Assembly (NCBI GenBank): GCA_017643385.1
Contig: JAEPNN010000001.1
Location: 434,001-498,000 of the forward strand
Direction of reading: 5' to 3'
Source of the DNA: Dinoroseobacter sp.
GTDB lineage: Bacteria; Pseudomonadota; Alphaproteobacteria; Rhodobacterales; Rhodobacteraceae
Length of the DNA stretch: 64,000 nucleotides
The position numbers and the translations under genes are program-made. The notes beneath the pieces are model-generated. The model saw only the letters and a program-made list of their open reading frames with translations, searched no databases and was not told the DNA's origin. This document shows, in pieces, positions 27,768 to 36,755 of this stretch (the stretch's first letter is position 1; every line of letters begins with the position of its first letter).

Positions 27768-29059
27768 CAGTCGTCCTCATCTGTCCAGTCGCTGCCGGAC
27801 CAGCGTCGGCTGCTGTGGAACATACGACGTGAAAGAACCACAATGCCAGCCAAGGCTGAAACGATCATCGTAAACAGCAACCAGAAAGGTGCTTTGACAC
27901 CCTGTTCAACCAGTAAATCAACCCGATTGGGTCGGCTTCCGTTGCTCCACGTACCGGCCTCGGACTGGATCAGATTCCAGGTATAAGTTCCGGTTTCTGG
28001 AAGGCGCAGGGTCGCCGTTGCGGTTCGTGAACCTTCGGACCAGCTTTCGCCATCTTCGTAGCCGAAGTAGTATTCCGATTGGCGCCCGAACTCGACGAGG
28101 GTTTCGCCATCTGGCGTCAGAAGTTCGATATCATACCACGCCCAGCCGTTATTGGCGTTGCTGGTGATCGAGAAGCGCACAAGATCCCGAACATTTGTCA
28201 CATCGAAACTCAGCGAGATTGGACGGGTTGTTGGAATATCACGTTCCTCAATCACGGTCTCTGGGCTGCCGATCATAACCAGCCACAAAACAAAGGCAGC
28301 GATTGCGAACAGAAAGCCAAGATTACGTGTGAATTTGCCATGCGCCCAGGCTTTGAATTGCTGCAAGGCGTGCACGCCTCGCGCATCTGGCATGCGCGTG
28401 GGGTCCAGTCCGAAGGCCGTCTGCACATCATTTTGCGAAAGGTACCGTGTCAATTCGACCTCGCGTTCCGTCCCGTTGAGCGTTTGGGTCAACTGATGCG
28501 TGGCGCTCATGAATGTGACGTAGCTGCTTCGGTCACCGTAACGTGGTGTAAAGTTAAAGCTTCCCGCGGCATATTCGATCTTTCGGGTGCCACATTCGTA
28601 ATACTGAAAGCGTTCGCCTTCCCAGTAGGTGGTAGGACGATTGTCTGAGACGTTGACACGCGCTTCCGTCCACCACCCCGAGTTGCCAATGCCGCGTACT
28701 TTGCGCGTGAAGGTGAAATGGCCGTCTTCAATTGCAAGCCAACAGTACCCATGCGTTGGTGAGTAGAGCTGATGTTCGACCCAGTCCCATCGTTGTCCCT
28801 CATAGGTTTCAGATACAGCCTGTGTGCCAATAACTGTCCAATCAACACCATCCAGAACCCCGGTCATGCCAAGATCAAAAGGCGTTTTGGGACGCGGTTG
28901 CGCTTTGTATTCCGCCAAGATCTTGTAGTTGTCCTGTGCGTCCAACAACGTGCCACAATATTCACAGACGCGGCCTGCGACGCGTCCGCCGCCTAAAACC
29001 GAAAGTCCTGCACCGCAGGAGGTGCAATTGATCGACCGGATCGCTTCAGCGGAACTCAT
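27767..29059 (-). CDS. DUF4178 protein with zinc ribbon and two C-terminal membrane helices
   Basis: 430 residues from the ATG at 29059, which overlaps the stop of the upstream DUF4178 gene by 4 bp (ATGA). Residues ~11-38 form a zinc ribbon (CTSCG...CEYCG). The DUF4178 region includes GQRWDWVEHQLYSPTHGYCW and ERFQYYECGTRKIEYAAGSF. A membrane helix (NLGFLFAIAAFVLWLVMIGS), an extracytoplasmic beta domain resembling jelly-roll folds, and a final helix (FWLLFTMIVSALAGIVVLSR) follow. Function unknown. Confidence 0.82.
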   Translation of the reverse strand: MSSAEAIRSINCTSCGAGLSVLGGGRVAGRVCEYCGTLLDAQDNYKILAEYKAQPRPKTPFDLGMTGVLDGVDWTVIGTQAVSETYEGQRWDWVEHQLYSPTHGYCWLAIEDGHFTFTRKVRGIGNSGWWTEARVNVSDNRPTTYWEGERFQYYECGTRKIEYAAGSFNFTPRYGDRSSYVTFMSATHQLTQTLNGTEREVELTRYLSQNDVQTAFGLDPTRMPDARGVHALQQFKAWAHGKFTRNLGFLFAIAAFVLWLVMIGSPETVIEERDIPTTRPISLSFDVTNVRDLVRFSITSNANNGWAWYDIELLTPDGETLVEFGRQSEYYFGYEDGESWSEGSRTATATLRLPETGTYTWNLIQSEAGTWSNGSRPNRVDLLVEQGVKAPFWLLFTMIVSALAGIVVLSRRMFHSSRRWSGSDWTDEDD

Positions 29060-29673
29060 GTTACCGCCTTGATTTTCCAGGGGTCGACCCATTCCCCAAA
29101 GTGCCAGTCATACCCGCCATCCCAGGTTTCGAGAGACAGCAGACCACCCGTTGGCGATGTGAAGTTTGCGTAGGTGTGCTCTTCACCGATGTTGATTTCT
29201 TCCGGCAGGCCTCCACGAAAAGCGATGCAGGTTGCACGGTCAGTCTCAGATAGCATGTAAATTTCGCGATCGAATTCAACTTCGACCCCCAAGTCGAGCT
29301 TGGCAGGGCGCTTAGGTTCGTTACGCCCGGTTACGCGGATTTCGATCGCGTAGTCGCCTTCATCAACGCTGATCCAGACGCCTTTTGGTCCTGTTACGCT
29401 ACGCGGACACCAGTACTCATCCCACCAACCTGCGCCATAATCGAAACGGATATGCCCGATGGGTGTGTACTGCGAACCCTTGATATCGATCGTTTTGCCA
29501 ATCTCGATCAGGGTGGGGCTGTCCAGCATAACCCCGTGATCTCCGGCGGCGCGCAGAGCTGCGCCATCGCGGATGATTGTGGTGCCGCAGCTTTCGCAAT
29601 CCAGCATTTTTGCGAAGGCGAGGTGCGCCCCAACAGGGGTGCCGCAATTGGGACAGGTCTGCGTATCGGTCAT
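29056..29673 (-). CDS. DUF4178 protein, short form with zinc ribbon
   Basis: 205 residues. Residues 6-33 are a zinc ribbon (CPNCG...CESCG) like that of its downstream neighbour, followed by one DUF4178 domain containing RFDYGAGWWDEYWC. There is no membrane helix, so it is probably a soluble paralogue of the next gene. First gene of the operon; the start has a weak ribosome site. Function unknown. Confidence 0.8.
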   Translation of the reverse strand: MTDTQTCPNCGTPVGAHLAFAKMLDCESCGTTIIRDGAALRAAGDHGVMLDSPTLIEIGKTIDIKGSQYTPIGHIRFDYGAGWWDEYWCPRSVTGPKGVWISVDEGDYAIEIRVTGRNEPKRPAKLDLGVEVEFDREIYMLSETDRATCIAFRGGLPEEINIGEEHTYANFTSPTGGLLSLETWDGGYDWHFGEWVDPWKIKAVT

Positions 29674-29783
29674 CTTGGGCAGAGGGCTAGCAGATCATCT
29701 GCGATCCGCCTAGTCGTCTGGGTGAGAGAAGACGCATTTCGTGGTTGACCCGCCTGATCTCGTGTCTTACGACGCCGCCACTT

Positions 29784-29860
29784 GGCGCGGTAGCTCAGCT
29801 GGTTAGAGCGCACGACTCATAATCGTGAGGTCGAGAGTTCAAGTCTCTCCCACGCCACCA
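29784..29860 (+). tRNA. tRNA-Met (anticodon CAT)
   Basis: 77 nt with a full cloverleaf: acceptor GGCGCGG pairing with CCACGCC (one G-U), D-loop AGCTCAGCTGGTTAGAGC, anticodon stem CACGA/TCGTG with loop CTCATAA, and T-arm GAGAGTTCAAGTCTCTC. CCA is encoded. The CAT anticodon means elongator Met or Ile2 (lysidine-modified); overall shape favours Met. It is not initiator tRNA because the first pair is G-C. No integrase or attachment repeat is seen next to it. Confidence 0.92.
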
Positions 29861-29874
29861 TTTCTCCTTGCTTT

Positions 29875-30312
29875 TCAAATCCCAGCAAGTCGTTCAAGAC
29901 AACGCAGAAGAACGGCCCGTTCTTCAGGATCAAATTCCGCCATCAATTTTGTATCGAATTCCTTTGCCTCCTTAGACAGATCTTGGAAGGCAGCGTGTCC
30001 TGCAGTGGTCAGCGATAGCATCTCATTTCGCCTGTCTTCTTCCACAGTTTGTCGCTTCAAGAACCGTTTTTGTTCAAGAGCCGCCACAGCGCGACTGACT
30101 TTTGTCTTGTGAATGCGTGCACGGGCGCAAACGCCTTTTGATGTGATTGGGCCATAACGTCCCACGTGGAACAGAACGCGCCATTCCGTGCGCAGCATTC
30201 CGTATCTGTTTTTGTAGTTTGGTTGAAACGCGAGGCTGGTTTGTTCGGCGGCCATGTTCAGCAGGTAGGGGCTGAAGCTACGTAAATCGAAGTCTGAAGA
30301 ATGGGTCACCAT
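29875..30312 (-). CDS. MarR family regulator of the homogentisate cluster
   Basis: 145 residues from the ATG at 30312. The frame extends further upstream into hmgA, but that part would cross the intergenic operator. The winged helix lies around residues 50-100 (TSKGVCARARIHKTKVSRAVAALEQKRFLKRQ, wing EEDRRNEMLSLT), flanked by dimerisation helices. Divergent from hmgA with a perfect palindrome between them, so it is likely the local repressor responding to an aromatic intermediate. Confidence 0.85.
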   Translation of the reverse strand: MVTHSSDFDLRSFSPYLLNMAAEQTSLAFQPNYKNRYGMLRTEWRVLFHVGRYGPITSKGVCARARIHKTKVSRAVAALEQKRFLKRQTVEEDRRNEMLSLTTAGHAAFQDLSKEAKEFDTKLMAEFDPEERAVLLRCLERLAGI

Positions 30313-30328
30313 CGTATCTTTAATCTTG

Positions 30329-30348
30329 TTAGTTACAAAATCAACTAA
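30329..30348. promoter_or_regulatory. Palindromic operator between marR and hmgA
   Basis: TTAGTT-N8-AACTAA is an exact 6-bp inverted repeat with an 8-base spacer, the usual shape of a MarR-family site. It lies 17 bp upstream of the marR start and 31 bp upstream of hmgA, where it would cover both promoters. Assignment to this MarR protein is inference from position. Confidence 0.6.
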
Positions 30349-30378
30349 TACGCCGAATTCAATCTGGAGGGATATCTG

Positions 30379-31731
30379 ATGAATCAGACAACTTTGATAT
30401 CGGGCCTTCATCGCGCTGCTGGCGGTACTGGCACACATGAAGGCTATATGCCGGGCTGGGCGAACGACTTTGAAACCGAAGCTTTGCCCGGGGCGTTGCC
30501 GCAAGGGCTAAACAGTCCTCAGAAAGTGAATTACGGGCTCTATGCGGAACAGCTTTCAGGTTCCGCCTTCACGCAACCCGGGCCGGAGCGCACATGGTGC
30601 TATCGCATTCGTCCGTCGGTGAAGCATACGCACCGGTTCCAGAAGATTGATCTGCCCTATTGGAAAAGCGCTCCTCACGTTGTCGATGATGTTATCAGTC
30701 TCGGACAATATCGATGGGATCCAGTTGATCCGCAGGAAGGTCTGACCTGGCTAACCGGCATGCGCACAATGACCACCGCAGGGGACGTGAACACGCATGT
30801 TGGCATGGCAAGCCATGTCTATTTGGTCACCGAATCGATGGTCGACAGCTATTTCTATTCCGCTGATTCCGAACTGTTGGTGGTGCCGCAGCAGGGCAAA
30901 CTGCGCTTTGCGACAGAATTGGGTGTGATTGACATTGAACCGCAGGAGATCGCGATCATCCCGCGCGGTCTCGTCTATCGCGTCGAGGTTCTTGAAGGAC
31001 CGTGTCGCGGCTTTGTTTGCGAGAATTATGGCCAGAAGTTTAATCTGCCTGACCGTGGGCCGATTGGGGCCAATTGCCTTGCAAACCCACGTGATTTCAA
31101 AACACCCGTTGCTGCCTTTGAGGATCGCGATGCTCCGTCTGAGGTGATTGTCAAATGGTGTGGCCAATTCCACCAGACGAAGATCGGGCATAGTCCGCTC
31201 GATATCGTCGCGTGGCATGGTAACTACGCGCCCTGTAAATACGACTTAAAAACCTATTGTCCGGTTGGCGCGATCCTCTTTGATCATCCAGACCCTTCAA
31301 TCTTTACCGTGCTGACCGCACCTTCCGGTGTGCCCGGAACAGCTAACATCGATTTTGTTCTTTTCCGCGAGCGTTGGCTGGTTGCAGAAGATACATTCCG
31401 CCCGCCTTGGTATCACAAAAACATAATGTCCGAGATGATGGGCAATATTTATGGTCAGTACGACGCCAAACCGCAGGGCTTTGTTCCAGGTGGAATTAGC
31501 CTGCACAACATGATGTTGCCCCACGGACCAGACCGGGAGGCGTTCGAGAAAGCAACGTCTTCGAACCTTGGTCCGGACAAGCTGGAACACACAATGAGTT
31601 TTATGTTCGAAACCCGTTTCCCGCAGCATCTGACCGAGTTTGCAGCGAAAGAGGCACCATTGCAGGATGACTACATCGATTGCTGGGCCGATCTTGAGAA
31701 GAAATTTGACGGCACTGCGGGTGTCAAATGA
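30379..31731 (+). CDS. hmgA: Homogentisate 1,2-dioxygenase
   Basis: Opens the homogentisate ring to maleylacetoacetate, in tyrosine and phenylalanine breakdown. 450 residues, GGAGG ahead of ATG. Landmarks: [20 protein letters not shown] at the N-terminus, the [14 protein letters not shown] segment, the iron-binding region [16 protein letters not shown] and [11 protein letters not shown]. All expected residues seem present. First gene of the cluster, facing marR. Confidence 0.96.
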   Translation: MNQTTLISGLHRAAGGTGTHEGYMPGWANDFETEALPGALPQGLNSPQKVNYGLYAEQLSGSAFTQPGPERTWCYRIRPSVKHTHRFQKIDLPYWKSAPHVVDDVISLGQYRWDPVDPQEGLTWLTGMRTMTTAGDVNTHVGMASHVYLVTESMVDSYFYSADSELLVVPQQGKLRFATELGVIDIEPQEIAIIPRGLVYRVEVLEGPCRGFVCENYGQKFNLPDRGPIGANCLANPRDFKTPVAAFEDRDAPSEVIVKWCGQFHQTKIGHSPLDIVAWHGNYAPCKYDLKTYCPVGAILFDHPDPSIFTVLTAPSGVPGTANIDFVLFRERWLVAEDTFRPPWYHKNIMSEMMGNIYGQYDAKPQGFVPGGISLHNMMLPHGPDREAFEKATSSNLGPDKLEHTMSFMFETRFPQHLTEFAAKEAPLQDDYIDCWADLEKKFDGTAGVK

Positions 31732-31797
31732 AGCCTCGTAATCGCCTGCAATCCGGGACACACGCCCGGGTGTCCAACCTGATGCAAAGGTAAACAC

Positions 31798-33024
31798 ATG
31801 CCCTTGATTGAAAGTTGGGTAACGTCGGCCAATTCTGCCGAGACACCCTTTCCACTTAACAACCTGCCTTATGGGGTCTTTTCCGTCGGTGACGGTCCCA
31901 AGAAATTGGGTGTGGCGATTGGCGACGACATTTTGGACGTTGAACTGGTGTGTGATGCCATGCCGGTAAATTCTGACGTTCTGCGTGATCCGCGCGGGTG
32001 GAATGGGTTGATGGAATTGGGATCAACGGCGTGGTCCACATTTCGTACAGCGTTGACGCATTTGCTTTCGGCGAATGCCCCGGCCCGGCCTGATGCACTG
32101 GTCCCACAAACGCACGCAACATTGCATATGCCGTTTACGGTGTCTGAATACACTGATTTCTACTCGGGCCGCCATCACGCCACCAATGTGGGGACCATGT
32201 TCCGCGGGGCTGAAAATGCACTGTCTCCAAACTGGCTACATATCCCGATCGGCTATAATGGCCGGGCATCTTCAGTGGTCGTGTCGGGCACGGACATTCG
32301 AAGGCCGTGGGGGCAGCTAAAGGGTCCGAATGATGAAGCGCCACGCTGGGCCCCCTCCCAACGCTTCGATATTGAGCTTGAGGTGGGTGCGATCGTGGGC
32401 AACGCGTCGAACGGTCCAATCAGCGTCGACAAGGCCGACGTCAATATTTTTGGATACGTCCTTCTGAATGACTGGTCGGCGCGAGATATTCAAGCGTGGG
32501 AGTATCAGCCCCTGGGACCATTCCAGTCCAAGGCGACAGCAACCACGATTGGTGCATGGATCGTGACCGCAGAAGCACTGGCCCCCTTCCGTTGCGATAC
32601 TCCGACACGTCAAAAACCACTTTTACCCCATCTGCGTGATACGGGGCCTATGCTCTACAACATCGCTTTATCGGTGACACTAAACGGGGAACAGATAGCG
32701 CAAACCAACTACCGCGAGATGTATTACTCGGCCGCACAACAACTCGCCCACCATACAAGTTCGGGATGCCCGATGCGGGTGGGGGACCTGTTGGGTTCAG
32801 GCACCATTTCCGGCCCGGAACGTGAAAATCGCGGCTCACTTCTGGAACTGAGTTGGGGGGGCAAGGACCCCCTTATGCTTGCTGACGGAACACCCCGCAG
32901 CTTCATTCATGATGGCGATACGCTTGGGCTGCACGGCGCGGCCGAGGGCGATGGATATCGAGTTGGATTTGGTGCGTGCTTTGGCACAGTGCGGCCCGCT
33001 CTCGAAGACCCGTTTAGAGGATAA
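31798..33024 (+). CDS. fahA: Fumarylacetoacetase
   Basis: Hydrolyses fumarylacetoacetate to fumarate and acetoacetate, the last step of tyrosine breakdown. 408 residues. Residues 1-110 are the SH3-like N-terminal domain, then the catalytic mixed-beta domain with FYSGRHHATNVGTMFRG, the metal-binding FDIELEVGAIVG and LNDWSARDIQAWEY. Follows hmgA. No maleylacetoacetate isomerase gene is present between or after them. Confidence 0.95.
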   Translation: MPLIESWVTSANSAETPFPLNNLPYGVFSVGDGPKKLGVAIGDDILDVELVCDAMPVNSDVLRDPRGWNGLMELGSTAWSTFRTALTHLLSANAPARPDALVPQTHATLHMPFTVSEYTDFYSGRHHATNVGTMFRGAENALSPNWLHIPIGYNGRASSVVVSGTDIRRPWGQLKGPNDEAPRWAPSQRFDIELEVGAIVGNASNGPISVDKADVNIFGYVLLNDWSARDIQAWEYQPLGPFQSKATATTIGAWIVTAEALAPFRCDTPTRQKPLLPHLRDTGPMLYNIALSVTLNGEQIAQTNYREMYYSAAQQLAHHTSSGCPMRVGDLLGSGTISGPERENRGSLLELSWGGKDPLMLADGTPRSFIHDGDTLGLHGAAEGDGYRVGFGACFGTVRPALEDPFRG

Positions 33025-33028
33025 GAAC

Positions 33029-33979
33029 ATGGCGAAAGCATTCGCTTCACAAGGCGACATGACCGAAAAGAAAATCACGTTCGAGGAGGTCGGGCCGGGT
33101 CTTTGGGCTTTCACGGCAGAAGGCGATCCGAACTCCGGTGTTATCATCGGAGACGACAGCGTGATGATCATCGAGGCGCAGGCTACGCCCCGTTTGGCAA
33201 ACAAGGTGATCGAGAAGGTGCGCGAAGTCACCGATAAGCCCATCAGCCATGTCGTGTTGACCCATTACCACGCGGTGCGCGTGCTTGGCGCTTCGGCTTT
33301 TGAGGCCCCTCAAATCATCATGTCCGAAAAAGCGCGGTCGATGGTTGCTGAACGTGGCCAAGAGGACTGGGATAGCGAATTTCAACGCTTTCCACGCTTG
33401 TTTGAGGGCCATGAATCTATCCCGGGATTGACCTGGCCGACTACCACCTTCAACGATCGCATGAGCGTTTATTTGAGTAAGCGTCGTGTCGACATCATGC
33501 AACTCGGGCGCGCACATACCGCAGGCGATGCCGTGATCTATGTGCCTGATGCCAATGTGATGTTCACCGGGGACATCGTTGAATACCACTCTGCTTGTTA
33601 TTGTGGTGACGGGCACTTCCATGATTGGCCGGGCACGCTGGAACGTATCCGCGCCTTCGATCTGGATGCGATTGCCCCCGGACGCGGGGACGCGCTTGTG
33701 GGATCAGAAATGGTCGACGCAGCCATCAATTCGACACGTGATTTCGTGCGGTCGACTTATAGGCCTGCCGCGCGGGTTGCTTTGCGGGGCGGTACTCTGA
33801 AAGAGGCTTGGGACGCTGTGCGCGCAGAGTGTGATCCGAAGTTCAAGGATTATGCGATCTACGAACACTGTCTGCCTTTCAATGTGGCCCGCGCCTATGA
33901 CGAGGCGCTCGACATAGATACGCCTCGTATCTGGACGGCCGAGCGTGACAAGAAGATGTGGGAGGCGCTTCAGGGATAG
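33029..33979 (+). CDS. MBL-fold protein with altered metal motif, homogentisate cluster
   Basis: 316 residues from ATG 33029 behind AGAGGATAAG, 4 bp after fahA. The metallo-beta-lactamase fold is clear: a beta-rich N-terminal half (NSGVIIGDDSVMIIEAQATP), a GRAHTAGDAVIYVPD block with the third-motif His, and MFTGDIVEYHS with the bridging Asp. The HxHxDH motif instead reads HYHAVR, so the Asp and last His of the second metal site are missing. It may bind one metal or act on a different chemistry. Sits in an operon for aromatic ring breakdown, so a hydrolytic or isomerising role on a ring-cleavage product is possible. Confidence 0.8.
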   Translation: MAKAFASQGDMTEKKITFEEVGPGLWAFTAEGDPNSGVIIGDDSVMIIEAQATPRLANKVIEKVREVTDKPISHVVLTHYHAVRVLGASAFEAPQIIMSEKARSMVAERGQEDWDSEFQRFPRLFEGHESIPGLTWPTTTFNDRMSVYLSKRRVDIMQLGRAHTAGDAVIYVPDANVMFTGDIVEYHSACYCGDGHFHDWPGTLERIRAFDLDAIAPGRGDALVGSEMVDAAINSTRDFVRSTYRPAARVALRGGTLKEAWDAVRAECDPKFKDYAIYEHCLPFNVARAYDEALDIDTPRIWTAERDKKMWEALQG

Positions 33980-33981
33980 CC

Positions 33982-35601
33982 ATGGTCGCACAGCGCTACA
34001 GAACTGCCTCGACGCTCTATCCGTATTCACGATCTGAGGATCAGGATGGTTCCGTCCAGCGCCATCCGGTCGTGGTGGTCGGTGGGGGACCGGTTGGTCT
34101 GGGATTTGCACTCGATCTGGGTCAGCGCGGCACACCAGTTCTCGTGCTCGACGACCATGAGGGGCCGGGGCTTGGATCCAAAGCAATCTGTTTTGCCAAG
34201 AGAACGCTCGATATTGCGCACCGGCTCGGCGCGGGCGTGTCGATGGTGGACAAAGGTGTCGTCTGGAACGTGGGCAAGGTCTTCTATCGTGACGGGAAAC
34301 TCTTCGAGTTCAATCTTTTACCTGAAGACGGCCACCGGCATCCTGCGTTCATCAACCTGCAGCAGCCCTACTTTGAAGAGTATCTGTTTGCCGCCATTAA
34401 GCGGGCCAAAGCAGATGGCGCACCCATAGAAATTCGAGGGGGCAACCGATTAACTGGCCTCGATGCGCAGGACGATCACGTACGGCTGGACATAGACACA
34501 CCGGATGGACCTTACAGTATTGAGGCGGATTGGTTGATTGCCTGCGATGGTGTGCGTTCGCCCGTGCGGGATTTGATGGGGCTATCCTTCGATGGGCGTG
34601 TCTTCGAAGACAACTTCCTTATCGCTGACGTGAAGATGAAAGCGCCGTTTCCCACCGAGCGCTGGTTCTGGTTTGAACCACCCTTCGCCGAGGCCCAGTC
34701 TGCCCTCTTGCACAAGCAGCCTGATGGCATCTGGAGGATTGATTTCCAACTGGGATGGGACATCGACAGAGAAGCAGAGCTTGATCCCGCACGCATCCGT
34801 ACTCGCATAGACGCTATGCTCTCCAGCCAAACCGGCGATGTGCCAGCCTATGAACTGGACTGGACATCCATCTACACGTTCCAGTGTCGCCGCATGTCGA
34901 GCTTCCGCCACGGGCCAGTATTTTTCGCCGGAGACAGTGCGCACCAAGTCTCGCCCTTTGGGGCACGCGGTGCAAATTCAGGAATACAGGATGCTGAAAA
35001 CCTTGCTTGGAAATTGCATATGGTTCTGGAAGGTCAGGCGGATCAGAGCTTGCTTGAAACGTATTCTGCGGAACGCGGTTGTGCAGCGGACGAAAACATC
35101 CTGAACTCATCGCGTGCCACAGATTTTATGACGCCGAAATCAGATACCTCGAAAGTGTTCCGAAACGCGGTTCTTGATCTGGCACGAGATCACGTTTTTG
35201 CGCGCCAACTGGTTAATTCTGGGCGACTTTCTGTGCCTTGCACTTACGATGATTTCCCAAGCTTCGGCGAAGACACTCTGAATGGTCCGGAACAAACCCG
35301 TCCCGGGGCGTCCTGCACCGATGCGCCCGTTGATGATGGCTTTCTGCTGGATCAATTGAACGCAAATTTTGTTTTGCTTTCCATTAGTGGCGATGCACCC
35401 GAAGCGTCTGACCTGTCCGGAAATCTGTTCAAATCGCTACACGTAGCGACACCCAGCCCGGAACTCGCAGCAAGATATCTTGGAGATGCGCACCAAGCCG
35501 TTTACCTGATCCGGCCGGATCAACATATTGTTGCACGCTGGTCCAGTTTCGACGCGGCTGCAGTTGCTCGTGCCCTGCGAAACGCCCTGGGAAAGGACTG
35601 A
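33982..35601 (+). CDS. FAD-dependent aromatic monooxygenase
   Basis: 539 residues, ATG 33982 behind AGGGA, 2 bp after the MBL gene. A p-hydroxybenzoate hydroxylase-type flavoprotein similar to MhpA: GxGxxG as VVVVGGGPVGLGFAL, the DG motif around DWLIACDGVRSPVRD and the GD motif FFAGDSAHQVSPFGARG. The C-terminal thioredoxin-like domain (residues ~440-535) is typical of the larger hydroxylases. In this setting a ring hydroxylase that feeds homogentisate, for example from 3-hydroxyphenylacetate, is plausible but not shown. Confidence 0.85.
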   Translation: MVAQRYRTASTLYPYSRSEDQDGSVQRHPVVVVGGGPVGLGFALDLGQRGTPVLVLDDHEGPGLGSKAICFAKRTLDIAHRLGAGVSMVDKGVVWNVGKVFYRDGKLFEFNLLPEDGHRHPAFINLQQPYFEEYLFAAIKRAKADGAPIEIRGGNRLTGLDAQDDHVRLDIDTPDGPYSIEADWLIACDGVRSPVRDLMGLSFDGRVFEDNFLIADVKMKAPFPTERWFWFEPPFAEAQSALLHKQPDGIWRIDFQLGWDIDREAELDPARIRTRIDAMLSSQTGDVPAYELDWTSIYTFQCRRMSSFRHGPVFFAGDSAHQVSPFGARGANSGIQDAENLAWKLHMVLEGQADQSLLETYSAERGCAADENILNSSRATDFMTPKSDTSKVFRNAVLDLARDHVFARQLVNSGRLSVPCTYDDFPSFGEDTLNGPEQTRPGASCTDAPVDDGFLLDQLNANFVLLSISGDAPEASDLSGNLFKSLHVATPSPELAARYLGDAHQAVYLIRPDQHIVARWSSFDAAAVARALRNALGKD

Positions 35602-35605
35602 ATTC

Positions 35606-35788
35606 ATGTCCCTGATACTTAGCCCGAACATTCCTGATCCGGATGGGTTCTACGAAACCCTGATCAATGCGCATGAGGGTTTAACGAAGGACGAAAGCGA
35701 TGCGCTGAATGCGCGCCTCATCTTGATCCTCGCCAACCATATCGGGGATCGTGCGGTTCTTGCTGCTGCACTAAAAGCTGCGAGCTAA
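35606..35788 (+). CDS. DUF2783 small protein
   Basis: 60 residues from ATG 35606, 4 bp after the monooxygenase gene. Sequence blocks SPNIPDPDGFYETLINAHEG and NARLILILANHIGDRAVL match DUF2783. All-helical, no cysteines. The family is regularly encoded next to FAD-dependent hydroxylases, suggesting a small accessory subunit, but no function is established to my knowledge. Confidence 0.85.
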   Translation: MSLILSPNIPDPDGFYETLINAHEGLTKDESDALNARLILILANHIGDRAVLAAALKAAS

Positions 35789-35836
35789 GCCGCGACCCAG
35801 CGACCCCTTGGTGCGCAACTGTGTCCATGCAAAGGT

Positions 35837-36634
35837 ATGATGGACATACCAAACAGGCTACCCATGGATCGTTCTACGCCTTTCACGGCTGTTAATGCCC
35901 CAAACGTATCCGCTGCTGCTGCTGCTCAGATTCGCGAATTAATCGCGCGTGATGTGCTGCGTCCTGATGATCCGCTGCCGGGCGAGCGTGATTTGGCGGA
36001 GCAAATGGAAATCTCACGCACCTCAATCCGAGGTGCGTTGCAGATGCTCGTGACCGAAGGTCTGTTGATTTCAAAGCGCGGTGCTGGTCTGCGGGTTGCA
36101 GCGGAACTTGGGAAAACGGTCAAAGATCCGGTGCTGAAACTGCTTGAGACTGTCTCGGATACCACCGTGCACTATCTGGCCTATCGCCGCACTATCGAAT
36201 CCGAATGCGCGCGTCTGGCGGCACTCAACGCTAGTCCTGCCGAACGCACTGAAATACATGAAGCGCAATCTGCCTTTCTGGAAGCGCTTGAAGTCGGTGA
36301 TCCCGAGCGAGCCGCCGCCGCAGATGTAGATTTTCATATGGCGATCATTGCGGCCGCTGGGAACGTTGTGATGATCCAGTTGGCACGTTCGCTCTATGAC
36401 TTGATGGAGCGCCAGATTGAGACCAGCCATCAGGTTGTATTCGACGGCGCTGGAGCGTGGCGGGCGCTCGTGCCGCAACATGCCGCGATTGACGATGCAA
36501 TCTCAGCACGTGATGCCGAAGGTGCGCAATCTGCAATGCATGCCCATTTGTCTTATCTCATTGAGCTTTCTGAGCAGCGACAACAAGACCGAACACGCGA
36601 CAGCTTTGCCCGTATGCGTGCCGCACGACGCTGA
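35837..36634 (+). CDS. GntR family regulator with FCD domain
   Basis: 265 residues. Winged-helix domain at about 28-95 (RDVLRPDDPLPGERDLAEQM, SRTSIRGALQMLVTEGLL) and an all-helical FCD ligand domain after it, with AAADVDFHMAIIAAAGNVVM holding the conserved Asp/His metal ligands. The first ATG (35837) has AAGG close upstream; 35864 is an alternative start. It lies downstream of the homogentisate genes and 122 bp upstream of puuD, so it may regulate either. Confidence 0.87.
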   Translation: MMDIPNRLPMDRSTPFTAVNAPNVSAAAAAQIRELIARDVLRPDDPLPGERDLAEQMEISRTSIRGALQMLVTEGLLISKRGAGLRVAAELGKTVKDPVLKLLETVSDTTVHYLAYRRTIESECARLAALNASPAERTEIHEAQSAFLEALEVGDPERAAAADVDFHMAIIAAAGNVVMIQLARSLYDLMERQIETSHQVVFDGAGAWRALVPQHAAIDDAISARDAEGAQSAMHAHLSYLIELSEQRQQDRTRDSFARMRAARR

Positions 36635-36755
36635 AGCCCTGAGCCATTTTCCCGCGTTAGGAGCTAGCGAAAAAATGAAATGGAATGTCCCCATCCAATT
36701 GCAGGCCGATGGCGGAATACACTAGGGTAGGCCGTCAAGATCAACGGAGCTTTCA

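Noticed and set aside
29784-29860. tRNA gene as an integration site for a mobile element
   Set aside because: No integrase and no repeat of the tRNA 3' end was seen on either side; flanking genes are ordinary operons.
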